A stretch of 54,038 nt of DNA from Calothrix sp. FI2-JRJ7. GTDB taxonomy: Bacteria; Cyanobacteriota; Cyanobacteriia; Cyanobacteriales; Nostocaceae. The stretch lies in the NCBI GenBank assembly GCA_019359675.1, contig JAHHGX010000027.1, forward strand, positions 1 to 54,038. The letters are read 5' to 3'. Positions 8,968 through 17,950 of this stretch are shown here, in pieces; positions within the stretch are counted from its first letter, which is position 1, and each line of letters starts with the position of its first letter. A program made the position numbers and the translations under genes. The notes beneath the pieces are model-generated. The model saw only the letters and a program-made list of their open reading frames with translations, searched no databases and was not told where the DNA came from.

Positions 8968-9630
8968 TTAAAGTGTATTAGGGTCAATTCCTTGTTGTCG
9001 CAATTTTTCTAAAAGGTGTTGCATTTTTTCCTCTTGGGTCAAATACCGCGTTCCATCTTGGTCATACCAAAATAACCATTCGCGTGTTCTTCCTTGATAT
9101 GTTCCACGTTCACGTCCGATACCTAAACCTATTTCTGGCATCCAAATTTTATCACCGGGCTGCAAAATATATTCATTGTTAACCAAACGATAAACTTCCA
9201 AGCGTTGGCGCCTGCGTCTTAAACGTGTGGGTGCAAAAATGACATAGTATAATACACCTAATTTGGCATAATCTATTTTCTTCTGTTCGTATTCACCGTT
9301 ATAAGTTTGAGATACAACTTCTAATGCTAAAGTTGGGGCGATATTATCTTCTTCCCAAAGTGCATAGCTAGAGCGTCCGTTTTCACCAACAAACGTTTCA
9401 ACACCTAAACTGAGAAAACCATCGGGGACAATAGGGTCTTTATATGGTTCATAGTAAATTCCCATATTTATACCAAAATACCAATCATCTCTGTTTTGCC
9501 ATATAGTAGACAAAATATCTAATAGTAAATTAGGAATTAATATTTGCAGCTCGCTATCCACGGGTTTATCATCAGAATCAGGTAATTCTGCCGTTGAAGG
9601 TAGACAATGTAAAGGATTGTATTTATACAT
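8968..9630 (-). CDS. Uma2 (DUF820) family putative endonuclease
   Basis: 220 residues with the features of the Uma2 family, which is expanded in cyanobacteria and has a PD-(D/E)XK-like fold. PIVPDGFLSLG supplies the family Pro-Asp, and LALEVVSQTYNGEYEQKKIDYAKLGVLYYV supplies the E-x-V and the QKKxxYAxxGVxYYV signature. The C-terminal end (LTQEEKMQHLLEKLRQQGIDP) is the usual helical tail. Biological role is unresolved for the family. It converges on the PD-(D/E)XK-like gene with a 12-bp gap. Confidence 0.85.
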   Translation of the reverse strand: MYKYNPLHCLPSTAELPDSDDKPVDSELQILIPNLLLDILSTIWQNRDDWYFGINMGIYYEPYKDPIVPDGFLSLGVETFVGENGRSSYALWEEDNIAPTLALEVVSQTYNGEYEQKKIDYAKLGVLYYVIFAPTRLRRRRQRLEVYRLVNNEYILQPGDKIWMPEIGLGIGRERGTYQGRTREWLFWYDQDGTRYLTQEEKMQHLLEKLRQQGIDPNTL

Positions 9631-9746
9631 AATTTATTTGCTATTATTTTTACAATCCGTTTCGGCTGGAATATAAATATTTTAATCCAAAGAACGGTTA
9701 ATAAACAAGGCGCCGCTTTAAATGTTGATAAGGACAATACTTGTAT

Positions 9747-9984
9747 ATGGTGAAATTGGAGCAGCTTACGCTCATGCGCCGAAGATAATGGTATTTTGCC
9801 AAACAGTGTTGTCACTATCGTTGATGCACAGTGGCATGGTTCTGATGTAGTCGAATTAACATATAAAGATGCAAGCGGCGCCCTTGACAATGAGTTAGTA
9901 TTCCGGGACAGGGAAACTACGCTTTCTATTTTAGAAGAGGGGGTGCTTGGAGTTTTACGGCAGACGGCGCCAATTTTCGACTAA
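9747..9984 (+). pseudogene. 5' remnant of an SNF2-type helicase gene
   Basis: ATG 9747 starts MVKLEQLTL and then runs into a stop. One frame over, from about 9781, the sequence continues GILPNSVVTIVDAQWHGSD...VELTYKDASG...ELVFRDRE and stops at 9984. This pattern matches, from memory, the extreme N-terminus of SNF2-like (DEAD/DEAH) helicases found in DNA-modification and defence loci. The start and body are therefore separated by a frameshift, and the rest of the gene, including all ATPase motifs, is gone. No intact start precedes the second frame. The stretch after it to 10120 holds nothing recognisable. Confidence 0.5.
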
Positions 9985-10120
9985 ATTTACTACTAACGAA
10001 ACAGGAATTCGCATTCCTCTAACACAAGCTTGTCCAGCCATAATGCGGGGGTTAAATGTAATTCTATCTAGACCTAACATAAATTACTTCTATAAGATTT
10101 TATTTATTAACATCCAAGCT

Positions 10121-10318
10121 TCATTCTATCTCCTCTTTGTTCAGTTCCCTAACAACTGGCATTGACTCGCTTCTTACCTCCATAAATGTTGCGGTTCGAT
10201 TTTTCAAAGCGGCTTCATCTTCCAAGGTCGCCTCTTCTTGTGTTTGTGCCTCATAATGAGCAATAACTCCACGGATTCTTTGCTCATCCCAACCTACAGG
10301 AAATTGATTTTTCTTCAT
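10121..10318 (-). CDS. small antitoxin-like protein
   Basis: 65 residues starting MKKNQFPVGWDEQRI. ATG 10318 is chosen because AAAGG lies a few bases upstream; a longer version starting at 10342 lacks this. The sequence has the pattern GWDExRxxxVIAHYExQTxEEAxxEDEAA, seen in short proteins that follow a toxin-like gene in many cyanobacteria. The 3' tail of such a partner lies 21 bp upstream. I infer the antitoxin half of a type II-like pair, now orphaned. Function is not demonstrated by the sequence. Confidence 0.6.
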   Translation of the reverse strand: MKKNQFPVGWDEQRIRGVIAHYEAQTQEEATLEDEAALKNRTATFMEVRSESMPVVRELNKEEIE

Positions 10319-10338
10319 AAATACCTTTATGGTGCCTA

Positions 10339-10479
10339 TCAATTGGTTAAAGGTTTACCCTTTAAATTATATGCCGTAACTACCAAAACACTTGTTGCTC
10401 CTGGGTCTGGCACGTAAATTACACCTGGATATCGACCTGCTTGGTGTTTGATTATTATCAAACCAGAAGCAGCACAACG
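10339..10479 (-). pseudogene. 3' remnant of the toxin-like partner gene
   Basis: The minus-strand frame reads AGRYPGVIYVPDPG...VLVVTAYNLKGKP and stops at 10339. A frame stop at 10480-10482 and the absence of a start show that only about 46 codons remain. The VIYVPDP...VVTAY(N/D)LxGK pattern resembles the C-terminus of DUF4258/BrnT-like proteins. It precedes the antitoxin-like gene on the same strand, the expected order. Confidence 0.45.
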
Positions 10480-10530
10480 TCAATTCGACGAAGAAGAAGC
10501 GCCAATATTAATCTTTTATCCTCTAGGAAT

Positions 10531-11379
10531 TTATTTGGTACCTACATCACGTAATTGTTTTGATACATCTGTTATAGTGTCGATACTTGTAGGCGTAATT
10601 AAGCCATCATGATGAAATATATATACTTGATTATTTTGTACAGCTTTTAACTTACTCCAATAAGGCAACTTTTTAAAATCATTGGGGTTTAAATTTGCAG
10701 ACTCAATAACAAAAAGCTTTTCGGGGTTTGCTTCGAGTATCTTTTCCTGTGAAAGCGTTATATATCCTTTAAAGCGACCTTTTCCTTGCAAGTCTGCTGC
10801 TAAATTTTTGTATTTGAATTTTTCTAACAAGTTCCCTGCCCAACTGTTTTTATTTGGTGATGATGTTGGTTGTGCGCGTAGTAATACTAATACTGTTTTG
10901 CCATTGTTAGGTATATTAGTTGTATAAGATTGATATTTATCTAGTATTGATTTGGGGTCGGCGCCTATTTGTTGCGCTATTTGTTTTGTGCTATCTTCTA
11001 GGTCTTGCCAACTGCTAATTTTTCCAACTAGAGTGGGTATTTTTAGCTCTTGAAGCTTGGCGATGATTTTATCATGGAACCCTTCGGCGCCTAATACTAG
11101 GTCTGGTTTGAGTGATACAATTTTTTCAATATTAATTGCTGTGTTAGTTCCGACTCTTGGGTAGTTATTAAATTTTGTTTTTGCGATTACGTCTGTATAT
11201 CTGGTGTTGGGAATGCCAACTAGTTTGGTTTTGTCTAGGTTGTATATTATATCTGCTGCTAGGGGCGTTAATGCTACTACACGTTTTGATTTTTGGACAG
11301 GTTGGGTGATTTGTGTTTGGGGGTTGTTTGAACAAGCTGATAGGATAATTGGGAGTATGAAAATAAGTAATTTTTTCAT
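10531..11379 (-). CDS. ABC transporter substrate-binding lipoprotein (BtuF/TroA fold)
   Basis: 282 residues. The signal peptide ends in lipobox LSAC (Cys16), so it is tethered in the periplasm. The fold is helical-backbone TroA type: VVALTPLAADIIYNL, IEKIVSLKPDLVLG and the C-terminal VYIFHHDG are characteristic of BtuF/FecB-like binding proteins for cobalamin or Fe(III)-siderophore. It is last in a minus-strand operon after the ATPase (9-bp gap) and permease. No cobalamin riboswitch or clear Fur box was seen upstream of the operon, so the ligand remains open between B12 and iron chelates. Confidence 0.85.
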   Translation of the reverse strand: MKKLLIFILPIILSACSNNPQTQITQPVQKSKRVVALTPLAADIIYNLDKTKLVGIPNTRYTDVIAKTKFNNYPRVGTNTAINIEKIVSLKPDLVLGAEGFHDKIIAKLQELKIPTLVGKISSWQDLEDSTKQIAQQIGADPKSILDKYQSYTTNIPNNGKTVLVLLRAQPTSSPNKNSWAGNLLEKFKYKNLAADLQGKGRFKGYITLSQEKILEANPEKLFVIESANLNPNDFKKLPYWSKLKAVQNNQVYIFHHDGLITPTSIDTITDVSKQLRDVGTK

Positions 11380-11388
11380 TTTGAATGT

Positions 11389-12165
11389 TTATAAGGCAGA
11401 TACTGCACAAACTTGTAATCCTACTGGAGTATCTATAATTATGGCTTTTACTCCGAATACTTGGCTTATTGCTTCGGGTGTTAATACTTTTGCGGGTGTA
11501 CCGACATCCCAGAGATTACCTTCGTTAAATAAGGCTATACGGTCACTATATCTTGCTGCTAGGTTTAATTCGTGTAAGACTGTTACTATTGTTAATTGCT
11601 GTTGTTGATTCAGTTCTTTGAGTAGTTCTAATAATTGTAGTTGGTAGTTAATATCTAAATAGGTTGTTGGTTCGTCGAGTAATAATACTTTTGGTTGTTG
11701 TGCGAGTGCCAAAGCTAGAAACGCGCGTTGTCTTTCTCCACCTGATAAATTTTCTACTGGTCTATTGCTTAACTCTTCTAACCGCGTTTTTTGAATAGCG
11801 CTTTCTACTTTTTGCTTATCTTCCCCGCTTAATTCCCATTGCCACCAAGGTTGATGGGGTGTACGTCCTAAACTAACTAACTGACGAACGCTCAAACCTG
11901 TGGGGACTGTTTGTTGTTGAGGTAGTAATGCTAGTTGTTGAGCTACTACGTTAGCTGGTTGAGAGTGAATTACTTTGCCATCTAGTAAAACGGCGCCTTG
12001 TGAGGGTGATAAAATTCGACTTAGTAATTTTAGAAAAGTTGATTTACCTGAACCATTGGCGCCGACTAAACTTAGCCATTCTCCGGTTTGTAGGTTTAGG
12101 TTTACGTCTTTGATTATCGGTACTGCGGTGTATCCACCACTTAAGTTTTGTATTTCTAAAGGCAT
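11389..12165 (-). CDS. ABC transporter ATPase (FecE/BtuD family)
   Basis: 258-residue nucleotide-binding subunit of the uptake system. Walker A is GANGSGKST (35-43). The Q-loop is LLPQQQ, the signature motif NLSGGERQRA, Walker B KVLLLDEPT, with D-loop YLD and switch histidine in VLHELN. It is the middle gene of the operon, nine bases before the binding-protein gene. A 102-bp spacer filled by a palindromic repeat separates it from the permease gene. Confidence 0.93.
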   Translation of the reverse strand: MPLEIQNLSGGYTAVPIIKDVNLNLQTGEWLSLVGANGSGKSTFLKLLSRILSPSQGAVLLDGKVIHSQPANVVAQQLALLPQQQTVPTGLSVRQLVSLGRTPHQPWWQWELSGEDKQKVESAIQKTRLEELSNRPVENLSGGERQRAFLALALAQQPKVLLLDEPTTYLDINYQLQLLELLKELNQQQQLTIVTVLHELNLAARYSDRIALFNEGNLWDVGTPAKVLTPEAISQVFGVKAIIIDTPVGLQVCAVSAL

Positions 12166-12190
12166 GTTATTTTGAATTTATCGTGTTGTT

Positions 12191-12259
12191 GAGAAACCCG
12201 GTTCCTTTTCGTTTTGATTCTAAATTTTTATGCTTAGTGATGAAGAAACCGGGTTTCTT
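12191..12259. repeat. GAAACCCGGTTTC repeat inside the ABC operon
   Basis: GAGAAACCCGGTTCC (from 12191) and AAGAAACCGGGTTTCTT (12243-12259) are related palindromes and can also pair with each other. The same family occurs at 13489-13522 and 26169-26235. Its position between permease and ATPase genes could attenuate or process the transcript. Confidence 0.6.
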
Positions 12260-12267
12260 GGGTTTCT

Positions 12268-13302
12268 TTAACTCTCAGTTCCGGTTTTACGTTGATAGAG
12301 TAACCAAATAAACAAGGGTGAACCCAAAAGTGCTGTCACCGAACCAACTGGCAACTCCACAGAACCTAACCTAGAAAGTAAATCCGCGAACATTAGTAAC
12401 CAGGCGCCACCAAGTGCAGATAAGGGTAATAATATACGGTGGTCATTCCCCACTAGCAAACGAACCCCATGAGGAACTACCAAACCAATAAAACCAACTA
12501 GTCCGCTAACACTAACTGCTCCAGCAGCCAAAAGTGTTGCGACACCAGCAATTAATATACGTGATCGTCCTAGGTTAACCCCTAAACTTACTGCCAAGTC
12601 ATCCCCTAAAGCCAATAAATTTAAAGAACGGGCAAGTAACCATCCTGCAATTAAGGCAATTATTATATAGGGTGCTGCTGCATTAACTTCTCGCCAACCT
12701 CTACCATTTAAGCTACCAATTAACCAGTTTAAAGCTTGTTGAATTTGACCGTCTTCTGCAAGTAGAAGTAAAGTGCTTTGAACTGCACCAAACAAAGAAC
12801 TTACCGCTACACCACCTAAAATTAATCGCTCTACCGAAAGTTTAGAACCACTTCGACCAAGAAATATTACTATTGCAGTTGTAATTATGGCGCCTATCCA
12901 AGCAGCTAAAGGTATCCAAGCTTGAAAGACTTGTAATACTACCATCACAATTACCACTAGTCCGGCGCCTGCGGAAATTCCCAAAATAAAAGGGTCTGCC
13001 AAACTATTACGCAACATCCCTTGTAATAAGGCGCCTGACATTCCTAATGCGGCGCCAACTACCATCGCAGCAAAAATGCGGGGAATACGTAAATCCCAAA
13101 GTATCGTTTGTTTGAGTGGGTCGCCTCGACGCAGTAGCGCTTGTAACATCTCATCAAAGCTAAGGGGAACGGCGCCTTGAGAAAGCGATAATAATAACGT
13201 TAATACAAGTCCCAAAAGCAGAACCATAACAGCGAAGAAAACACGACGCTGTGCCAAGGTTTCCGGAACTTGCTTCCCCGACTGCTTTGATAACATTTTC
13301 AT
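12268..13302 (-). CDS. ABC transporter permease (FecCD/BtuC family)
   Basis: 344 residues with about nine or ten hydrophobic helices, the size and pattern of FecCD/BtuC permeases. Diagnostic stretches are RIFAAMVVGAALGMSGALLQG, NSLADPFILGISAGAG, and SVSGLVGFIGLVVPHGVRLL with the following HRILLPLSALGGAWLL. It is the first gene of the operon with the ATPase and binding protein and forms the membrane channel for cobalamin- or siderophore-type cargo. The upstream region to 13488 is AT-rich with no recognisable riboswitch. Confidence 0.92.
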   Translation of the reverse strand: MKMLSKQSGKQVPETLAQRRVFFAVMVLLLGLVLTLLLSLSQGAVPLSFDEMLQALLRRGDPLKQTILWDLRIPRIFAAMVVGAALGMSGALLQGMLRNSLADPFILGISAGAGLVVIVMVVLQVFQAWIPLAAWIGAIITTAIVIFLGRSGSKLSVERLILGGVAVSSLFGAVQSTLLLLAEDGQIQQALNWLIGSLNGRGWREVNAAAPYIIIALIAGWLLARSLNLLALGDDLAVSLGVNLGRSRILIAGVATLLAAGAVSVSGLVGFIGLVVPHGVRLLVGNDHRILLPLSALGGAWLLMFADLLSRLGSVELPVGSVTALLGSPLFIWLLYQRKTGTES

Positions 13303-13488
13303 CTAAATTATCCTACATAGATGAGGAAGCACTTAGCTGGATGCTTCGACACGCTTATTGATATTTAGTTTTATTAATATCATACTTTTAAAGTATTTTT
13401 AAAAATTTTATTACATTTGTGAGTAATGCTTAATATGACTTGCTGCCATAATTGAATTTAAACTTTTACTTACCGAATAAAAACACTT

Positions 13489-13522
13489 AGAAACCCGGTT
13501 TCTTAAACAAACCGGGTTTTTG
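13489..13522 (-). terminator. GAAACCCGG-type palindrome acting as terminator of the P-ATPase gene
   Basis: On the minus strand AAACCCGGTTT, a short loop and AAACCGGGTTT form a GC-centred stem 25 bp beyond the stop at 13547. The sequence is a member of the same repeat family as 12191-12259. Confidence 0.5.
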
Positions 13523-13546
13523 GGGAATGTAAATTAAGTGTTGTAT

Positions 13547-16294
13547 TTAGTTTGGAGGGTCAATTTTGTTGGCAAGGGCAGCCCATAAAATCATGGGCGA
13601 ACCGATTCCTAAACATAGTAACCATTGTTGGAAACTGAGAGGCGCCGTTTCAAAGACGTAGTTGATTAATGGGACGTGAGCAAATACGATTTGTAGTAAT
13701 ATTGCTCCAATTATTCCAAATCCAATTGCGGGAATATCTACGTTTTCTTCTATTGTTCCGTCCATCTTAGCTATTAAGTTGGGCACTAATTGGCTGATAC
13801 TGAGCATGTAGAATATCCGTCCAGCAATGAGCGAGTTTATTGCCATTGTTCGCGCTAATGGTAAGTTACCTGTTGTGGCACGGAAGTATTCAAATACACC
13901 GAATATCACAATCCAGTTGAATAAGGAAATTAGTAGTATTCGCTTGATACGGTTTCCTGATAGTAATGGTTCGTTCGGGTTTCTCGGCGCCTGGTTCATC
14001 ACGTTTGCTGCTTTGGGTTCAAATGCCAAAGGCACAGTCATTGTGATGGAGTTAAGTATATTCAACCAGAGGATTTGTAAAGAAAGAATCGGTAGGTCTC
14101 TTGCTAATAAGGTACTTAGTAAGACTGTCATCGATTCCCCACCGTTCACAGGGAGAATAAAACAGATTGCTTTGAGCAGGTTTTTAAAGACAGAGCGTCC
14201 TTCTTCGATTGCTGCTTCAATTGAGGCAAAGTTATCATCGGTAAGCAACATGTCTGATGCTTCTTTCGCTACTTCTGTACCTGCCCCACCCATTGCTATA
14301 CCAATATCAGCTTGTTTCAATGCAGGTGCGTCATTCACACCATCACCCGTCATTGCTACAACTTCGCCTTTTGATTGTAGTGCCTCAACTAAACGCAGCT
14401 TTTGCTCTGGCGCCACACGGGCAAATACTACACCTTCTTCTGCTACCTGCGCGAGTTCTGTGTTATCCATCTTGGATAACTCGGCGCCTGTAAATGCCAA
14501 TACTGAACCGTTTTTACCCATACCCATGCGTCGAGCAATCGCTTGGGCAGTCACAGCATGGTCTCCTGTAATCATCTTGACTTGGATACCTGCTTGTTGA
14601 CATGCTTGTACGGCTTTGATAGCACTTTCGCGTGGTGGGTCAATCATTCCTTGTAAACCAAGGAAAACTAATCCTTTTTCAATATCGTGATGGTCTACGG
14701 TGTTTTGGCTATCGGGTACGTTCTTTTTCGCTAGTGCTAACACGCGCAATCCTTGCCGTGCCATGATATTTACTTCTCGCTCAATGCTGGTTTGATTTAA
14801 TGTTTCAACACAATCCATCGGGCGCTTTTGACCTTTGCTATTAAGCATTCCGCTACAGCGCTTCAATATTGACTCAACTGAACCTTTGACGTAAATGATT
14901 TTTCCTGCGGGCGTGCTGTGTAGTGTTGCCATGTATTGATAATCTGACTCGAAAGGAATCGTATCAATTCTTGGCATTTGGCGAGTTAACGAAGCTTGAT
15001 TGAATCCCGCTTTGTTTGCTGAAGCAATTAAGGCGCCTTCAGTTGGGTCGCCCATTACCGTCCATCTATCGTCTTTGTATTCAATTAAAGAATCATTACA
15101 AAGAATCCCAGCTAATAAAGTTTCTTGTAAACCTTTATCAGTATTCAAATTAACTGGTCTTTCGTCTCGCAGAATTTCACCTTCTGGTGCGTATCCTACT
15201 CCTGTCAAAGCATATTGATGTCCACTCGCATAAATGCCTTGGACAGTCATCTGATTTTCAGTCAGTGTGCCCGTTTTATCTGAACAAATTACTGTCGCAC
15301 TACCCAAAGTCTCTACAGCAGGCAATTTACGAATAATTGCATGTCGTTTCGCCATTCGCGAAACACCGATTGCTAAAGTTACTGTTATTACAGCTGGTAA
15401 ACCTTCAGGAATAGCGCCGACAGTTAAAGCAACAGCAGCTTCGAGAGCTTCTTGGAAATTTCTTGTATTCAGTCCAACAACAAATGTTAATGTTGCTAGC
15501 GCTAAAACAACACGCAACCAGTTATGACTAAACTTATCGAACTTGCGAGTTAGTGGTGTCGTCAGGTTTGTGTGTTGGTCCATTAACTGGGAAATTTTTC
15601 CGGTTTCCGTCTCATTCCCTGTCGCAACAACAATACCTACAGCTTGTCCAAACGTGACAAAACCACCCGCATATGCCATGTTTTTACGTTCGGCAAGAGG
15701 GGTTTCGGGGTTTAAAACATCTACATGTTTTTCTACAGCTACCGATTCACCCGTTAAACCAGATTCATCAATTTGAAGATTTTTAGCTTGGACTAACCGT
15801 AAATCAGCAGGCACTTTATCACCAGAGATTAATAAAACTATATCTCCAGGTACTAGCTCACGCGAGGGAATGCGAACTTTCTGCCCATCACGGATAACTG
15901 TGGTTTCGGTAGTAATTGCGTTTGCCAGCGCTTCAATCGCACCTTCTGCTTTAGACTCTTGAATGAACCCAATGATTGCATTGGTAGTCGTAACACCCCA
16001 AATCACTCCTGCATTTACATAACTTCCTGATAGCGCTTTTAATAAACCTGCACACAGTAACACAATTAGCAGTGGCTGGTTATATTGCTGTAAAAACTTC
16101 AACCATAATGGTTTACCCTTTTTCGCAGTTAGTTCATTTCTACCGTACTTTTCGACTCGCTGCTTTACATCAAAATGGCTTAAACCGCCATCTGAAGTGC
16201 TTTTCAAAAGTGATAGTGCTTCAGAAGCCTCCATTGAATGCCAAACTTTTGGCTGTCTAGAGGGCAGTCCAACCGCAGATACTACCTGCACCAT
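13547..16294 (-). CDS. pma1: P-type cation-transporting ATPase, Pma1/PacL-like
   Basis: 915-residue P2-type ATPase. It has actuator motif TGES (181-184), M4 motif PEGLP (296-300), phosphorylation site SDKTGTLTE (Asp339), MITGDH, and hinge GDGVNDAP. The C-terminal half carries M5 LPVNGGESMTVLL and M6 LWLNILNSITMTVPLAFEP. The SITMTVPLAFE and QAPRNPNEPL stretches match, from memory, the cyanobacterial Pma1 proteins rather than SERCA-type calcium pumps, whose M6 usually reads LWVNLVTDG. The transported ion is therefore uncertain (Na+, H+ or another cation). It is monocistronic, with a long AT-rich upstream region shared with the divergent ATPase gene. Confidence 0.9.
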   Translation of the reverse strand: MVQVVSAVGLPSRQPKVWHSMEASEALSLLKSTSDGGLSHFDVKQRVEKYGRNELTAKKGKPLWLKFLQQYNQPLLIVLLCAGLLKALSGSYVNAGVIWGVTTTNAIIGFIQESKAEGAIEALANAITTETTVIRDGQKVRIPSRELVPGDIVLLISGDKVPADLRLVQAKNLQIDESGLTGESVAVEKHVDVLNPETPLAERKNMAYAGGFVTFGQAVGIVVATGNETETGKISQLMDQHTNLTTPLTRKFDKFSHNWLRVVLALATLTFVVGLNTRNFQEALEAAVALTVGAIPEGLPAVITVTLAIGVSRMAKRHAIIRKLPAVETLGSATVICSDKTGTLTENQMTVQGIYASGHQYALTGVGYAPEGEILRDERPVNLNTDKGLQETLLAGILCNDSLIEYKDDRWTVMGDPTEGALIASANKAGFNQASLTRQMPRIDTIPFESDYQYMATLHSTPAGKIIYVKGSVESILKRCSGMLNSKGQKRPMDCVETLNQTSIEREVNIMARQGLRVLALAKKNVPDSQNTVDHHDIEKGLVFLGLQGMIDPPRESAIKAVQACQQAGIQVKMITGDHAVTAQAIARRMGMGKNGSVLAFTGAELSKMDNTELAQVAEEGVVFARVAPEQKLRLVEALQSKGEVVAMTGDGVNDAPALKQADIGIAMGGAGTEVAKEASDMLLTDDNFASIEAAIEEGRSVFKNLLKAICFILPVNGGESMTVLLSTLLARDLPILSLQILWLNILNSITMTVPLAFEPKAANVMNQAPRNPNEPLLSGNRIKRILLISLFNWIVIFGVFEYFRATTGNLPLARTMAINSLIAGRIFYMLSISQLVPNLIAKMDGTIEENVDIPAIGFGIIGAILLQIVFAHVPLINYVFETAPLSFQQWLLCLGIGSPMILWAALANKIDPPN

Positions 16295-16327
16295 GATTAT
16301 CTTCCTTAGAGCTAGTTTTGAAAAATC

Positions 16328-16409
16328 TGTGTTAAATTATTTTTAGCACCTTTTTTTAGTGCTGACTAGAGTTAAACACTTTTTATTTCGATAATTTGCA
16401 TAGATTTTC
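16328..16409 (+). repeat. intergenic module, copy 1
   Basis: About 82 bp beginning TGTGTTAAAT, containing TAGCAC...AGTGCT hairpin arms and ending ATAATTTGCATAGATTTT. It aligns with 16705-16788 over its full length with roughly 70 % identity and one indel. It lies in the 528-bp gap between the divergent P-ATPase and ATPase genes, closer to the P-ATPase. Confidence 0.55.
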
Positions 16410-16704
16410 TTAATAGTTTGTTTATATTTCACTTGACAAAGCTTGTGTTACCCACTCTTGCCAGCAGGTATCAATGGAATATCTTCCTATAGATATATTG
16501 ATGTTTTTGAATGCTTACAAATGGAAAAATTAAAAATAATTTCTGAGTAATTACTTAGCTGCTTGGTAATTTATGAATCAAAAGATATTCCATTTAACTA
16601 AGTATGGAATGGCGCCATTAACTAAAATTTGCTGCGATAAAAATCTTAAAGCCACATTTTTCGTCATCACAACAATAGTTGCGCCTGAGTTAATCTAATA
16701 AATA

Positions 16705-16788
16705 TGTGTTAAATAAGTGATAGCACTTTTCATTAGTGCTATTGAATTTATGACACTTGTGAATTTGAATAATTTGCATAAATTTTAC
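16705..16788 (+). repeat. intergenic module, copy 2, upstream of the ATPase gene
   Basis: Same module as 16328-16409. The hairpin is perfect here: ATAGCACT-TTTCATT-AGTGCTAT. The end reads ATAATTTGCATAAATTTT, 35 bp before the ATG of the next gene. A duplicated promoter or regulator-binding unit is plausible; the rest of the 16295-16822 gap is AT-rich and otherwise featureless. Confidence 0.55.
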
Positions 16789-16822
16789 CAATGGTTGTTG
16801 CCGATAAAGTAGTGGAGTGAGT

Positions 16823-17950
16823 ATGCTTTGCGATACAGCTTGGGTTGAAGGCAGAAAGCGCGTGTATTTGAATTTGTCTGTTCGATTGGAACTTATTGGA
16901 CGTTCAGCGGAATTTCAGCGCATTGTTGAGGTTTTAGCACAGGACGGTGATGTATTGATTGCGGGGGTGCCTGGAAGCGGGCGCCGTACCTTAGTGCGTT
17001 CAGCAGCAAAGGAAGTAGGAGCGATTATTTTAGAAATCGACTGCATCCGTGCTAGCGATGGTGAGCGTTTTTTGCAGTTACTCGCAGAAGCGGTAAGTCA
17101 AAATTTCCAACCAGCACAAGTTAAGAATTGGGTAAATACAAAAGCCAGAGAGTATTTTGTGTTTAATTCAGAGGAAGCAATAGGCAAGTTAAAATTGATA
17201 CGCAGTTTAAACTTGAAGCAGTTATGGCAAGCGTTTGAATTGTTGTTGAAATTACCGCAGCAGTTAGCAGAAGCTGACGGAAAGCGCGTGGTGTTGATAT
17301 TACATACTTTTCCCCATATTCGTTCATGGGATAAGAATGGGGAGTGGGAAGCAACGCTACGACGTGAAATCAAAGCTCAAACTTTTGTTAGTTATGTATT
17401 AGTTGCCACAATTGCTGAGGCTGCCAATACAGAAGAAAAGGATTACCCATTAGAAACTTTAAAATTGGCACCTTTGGTTAGAGATGTAATTGCGGTATGG
17501 GCAAGAGAGATTTTACATACTCAAGGGTTAACCTTTGACTCGCGTTCTAAAGCGCTGCAATTATTTTTGGATGCTGTACAAGGACACATTGGGGACGCAA
17601 TGGCATTAATTCGTCGTATACAATCAGTACGGCGCCCAGATGGGTTAGTTACCGAAAAAGCAGTGCATGATGCCATTCAAGGGCTACTTAAAGATTTATC
17701 TATCACCTTTGAATCATTATTAATGCTGCTGCCTCCTAACCAAGTGCATCTGCTCGAAGCATTAGCTTGTGACCCCACCGAAAAACCACAAAGCCGTGAG
17801 TATATTCAAAAACATGGTTTATCGCGTGGTGGTAGCCTTCAAGGCGCCTTAATGGGACTTCAGCACAAAGGACTAATTTATGGTGCCGAACAAGGCTATA
17901 AATTAGCGCTTCCATTACTGGCATTATGGTTAAAGCAGCGTTTGGACTAA
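16823..17950 (+). CDS. AAA/STAND-like ATP-binding protein
   Basis: 375 residues from ATG 16823, which follows GGAG by five bases; a GTG six bases upstream is an alternative. P-loop GVPGSGRRT lies at about 48-56. The order ELIGRSAEF...VLIAGVPGSGRRTLV...IILEIDC fits the AAA_16/NACHT-like start of a regulatory ATPase. VVLILHTFP could be Walker B-like, but the acidic residue is missing. The C-terminal 100 residues (LMLLPPNQVHLLEALA...GGSLQGALMGLQHKGLIY) look like a winged helix. It precedes a Ser/Thr kinase gene on the same strand, with a 302-bp gap. Role unknown; regulatory DNA-binding ATPase is an inference. Confidence 0.7.
   Translation: MLCDTAWVEGRKRVYLNLSVRLELIGRSAEFQRIVEVLAQDGDVLIAGVPGSGRRTLVRSAAKEVGAIILEIDCIRASDGERFLQLLAEAVSQNFQPAQVKNWVNTKAREYFVFNSEEAIGKLKLIRSLNLKQLWQAFELLLKLPQQLAEADGKRVVLILHTFPHIRSWDKNGEWEATLRREIKAQTFVSYVLVATIAEAANTEEKDYPLETLKLAPLVRDVIAVWAREILHTQGLTFDSRSKALQLFLDAVQGHIGDAMALIRRIQSVRRPDGLVTEKAVHDAIQGLLKDLSITFESLLMLLPPNQVHLLEALACDPTEKPQSREYIQKHGLSRGGSLQGALMGLQHKGLIYGAEQGYKLALPLLALWLKQRLD

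Noticed and set aside
13303-13546. Cobalamin riboswitch upstream of the ABC uptake operon
   Set aside because: No B12-box-like conserved segment and only AT-rich sequence plus a dispersed repeat.
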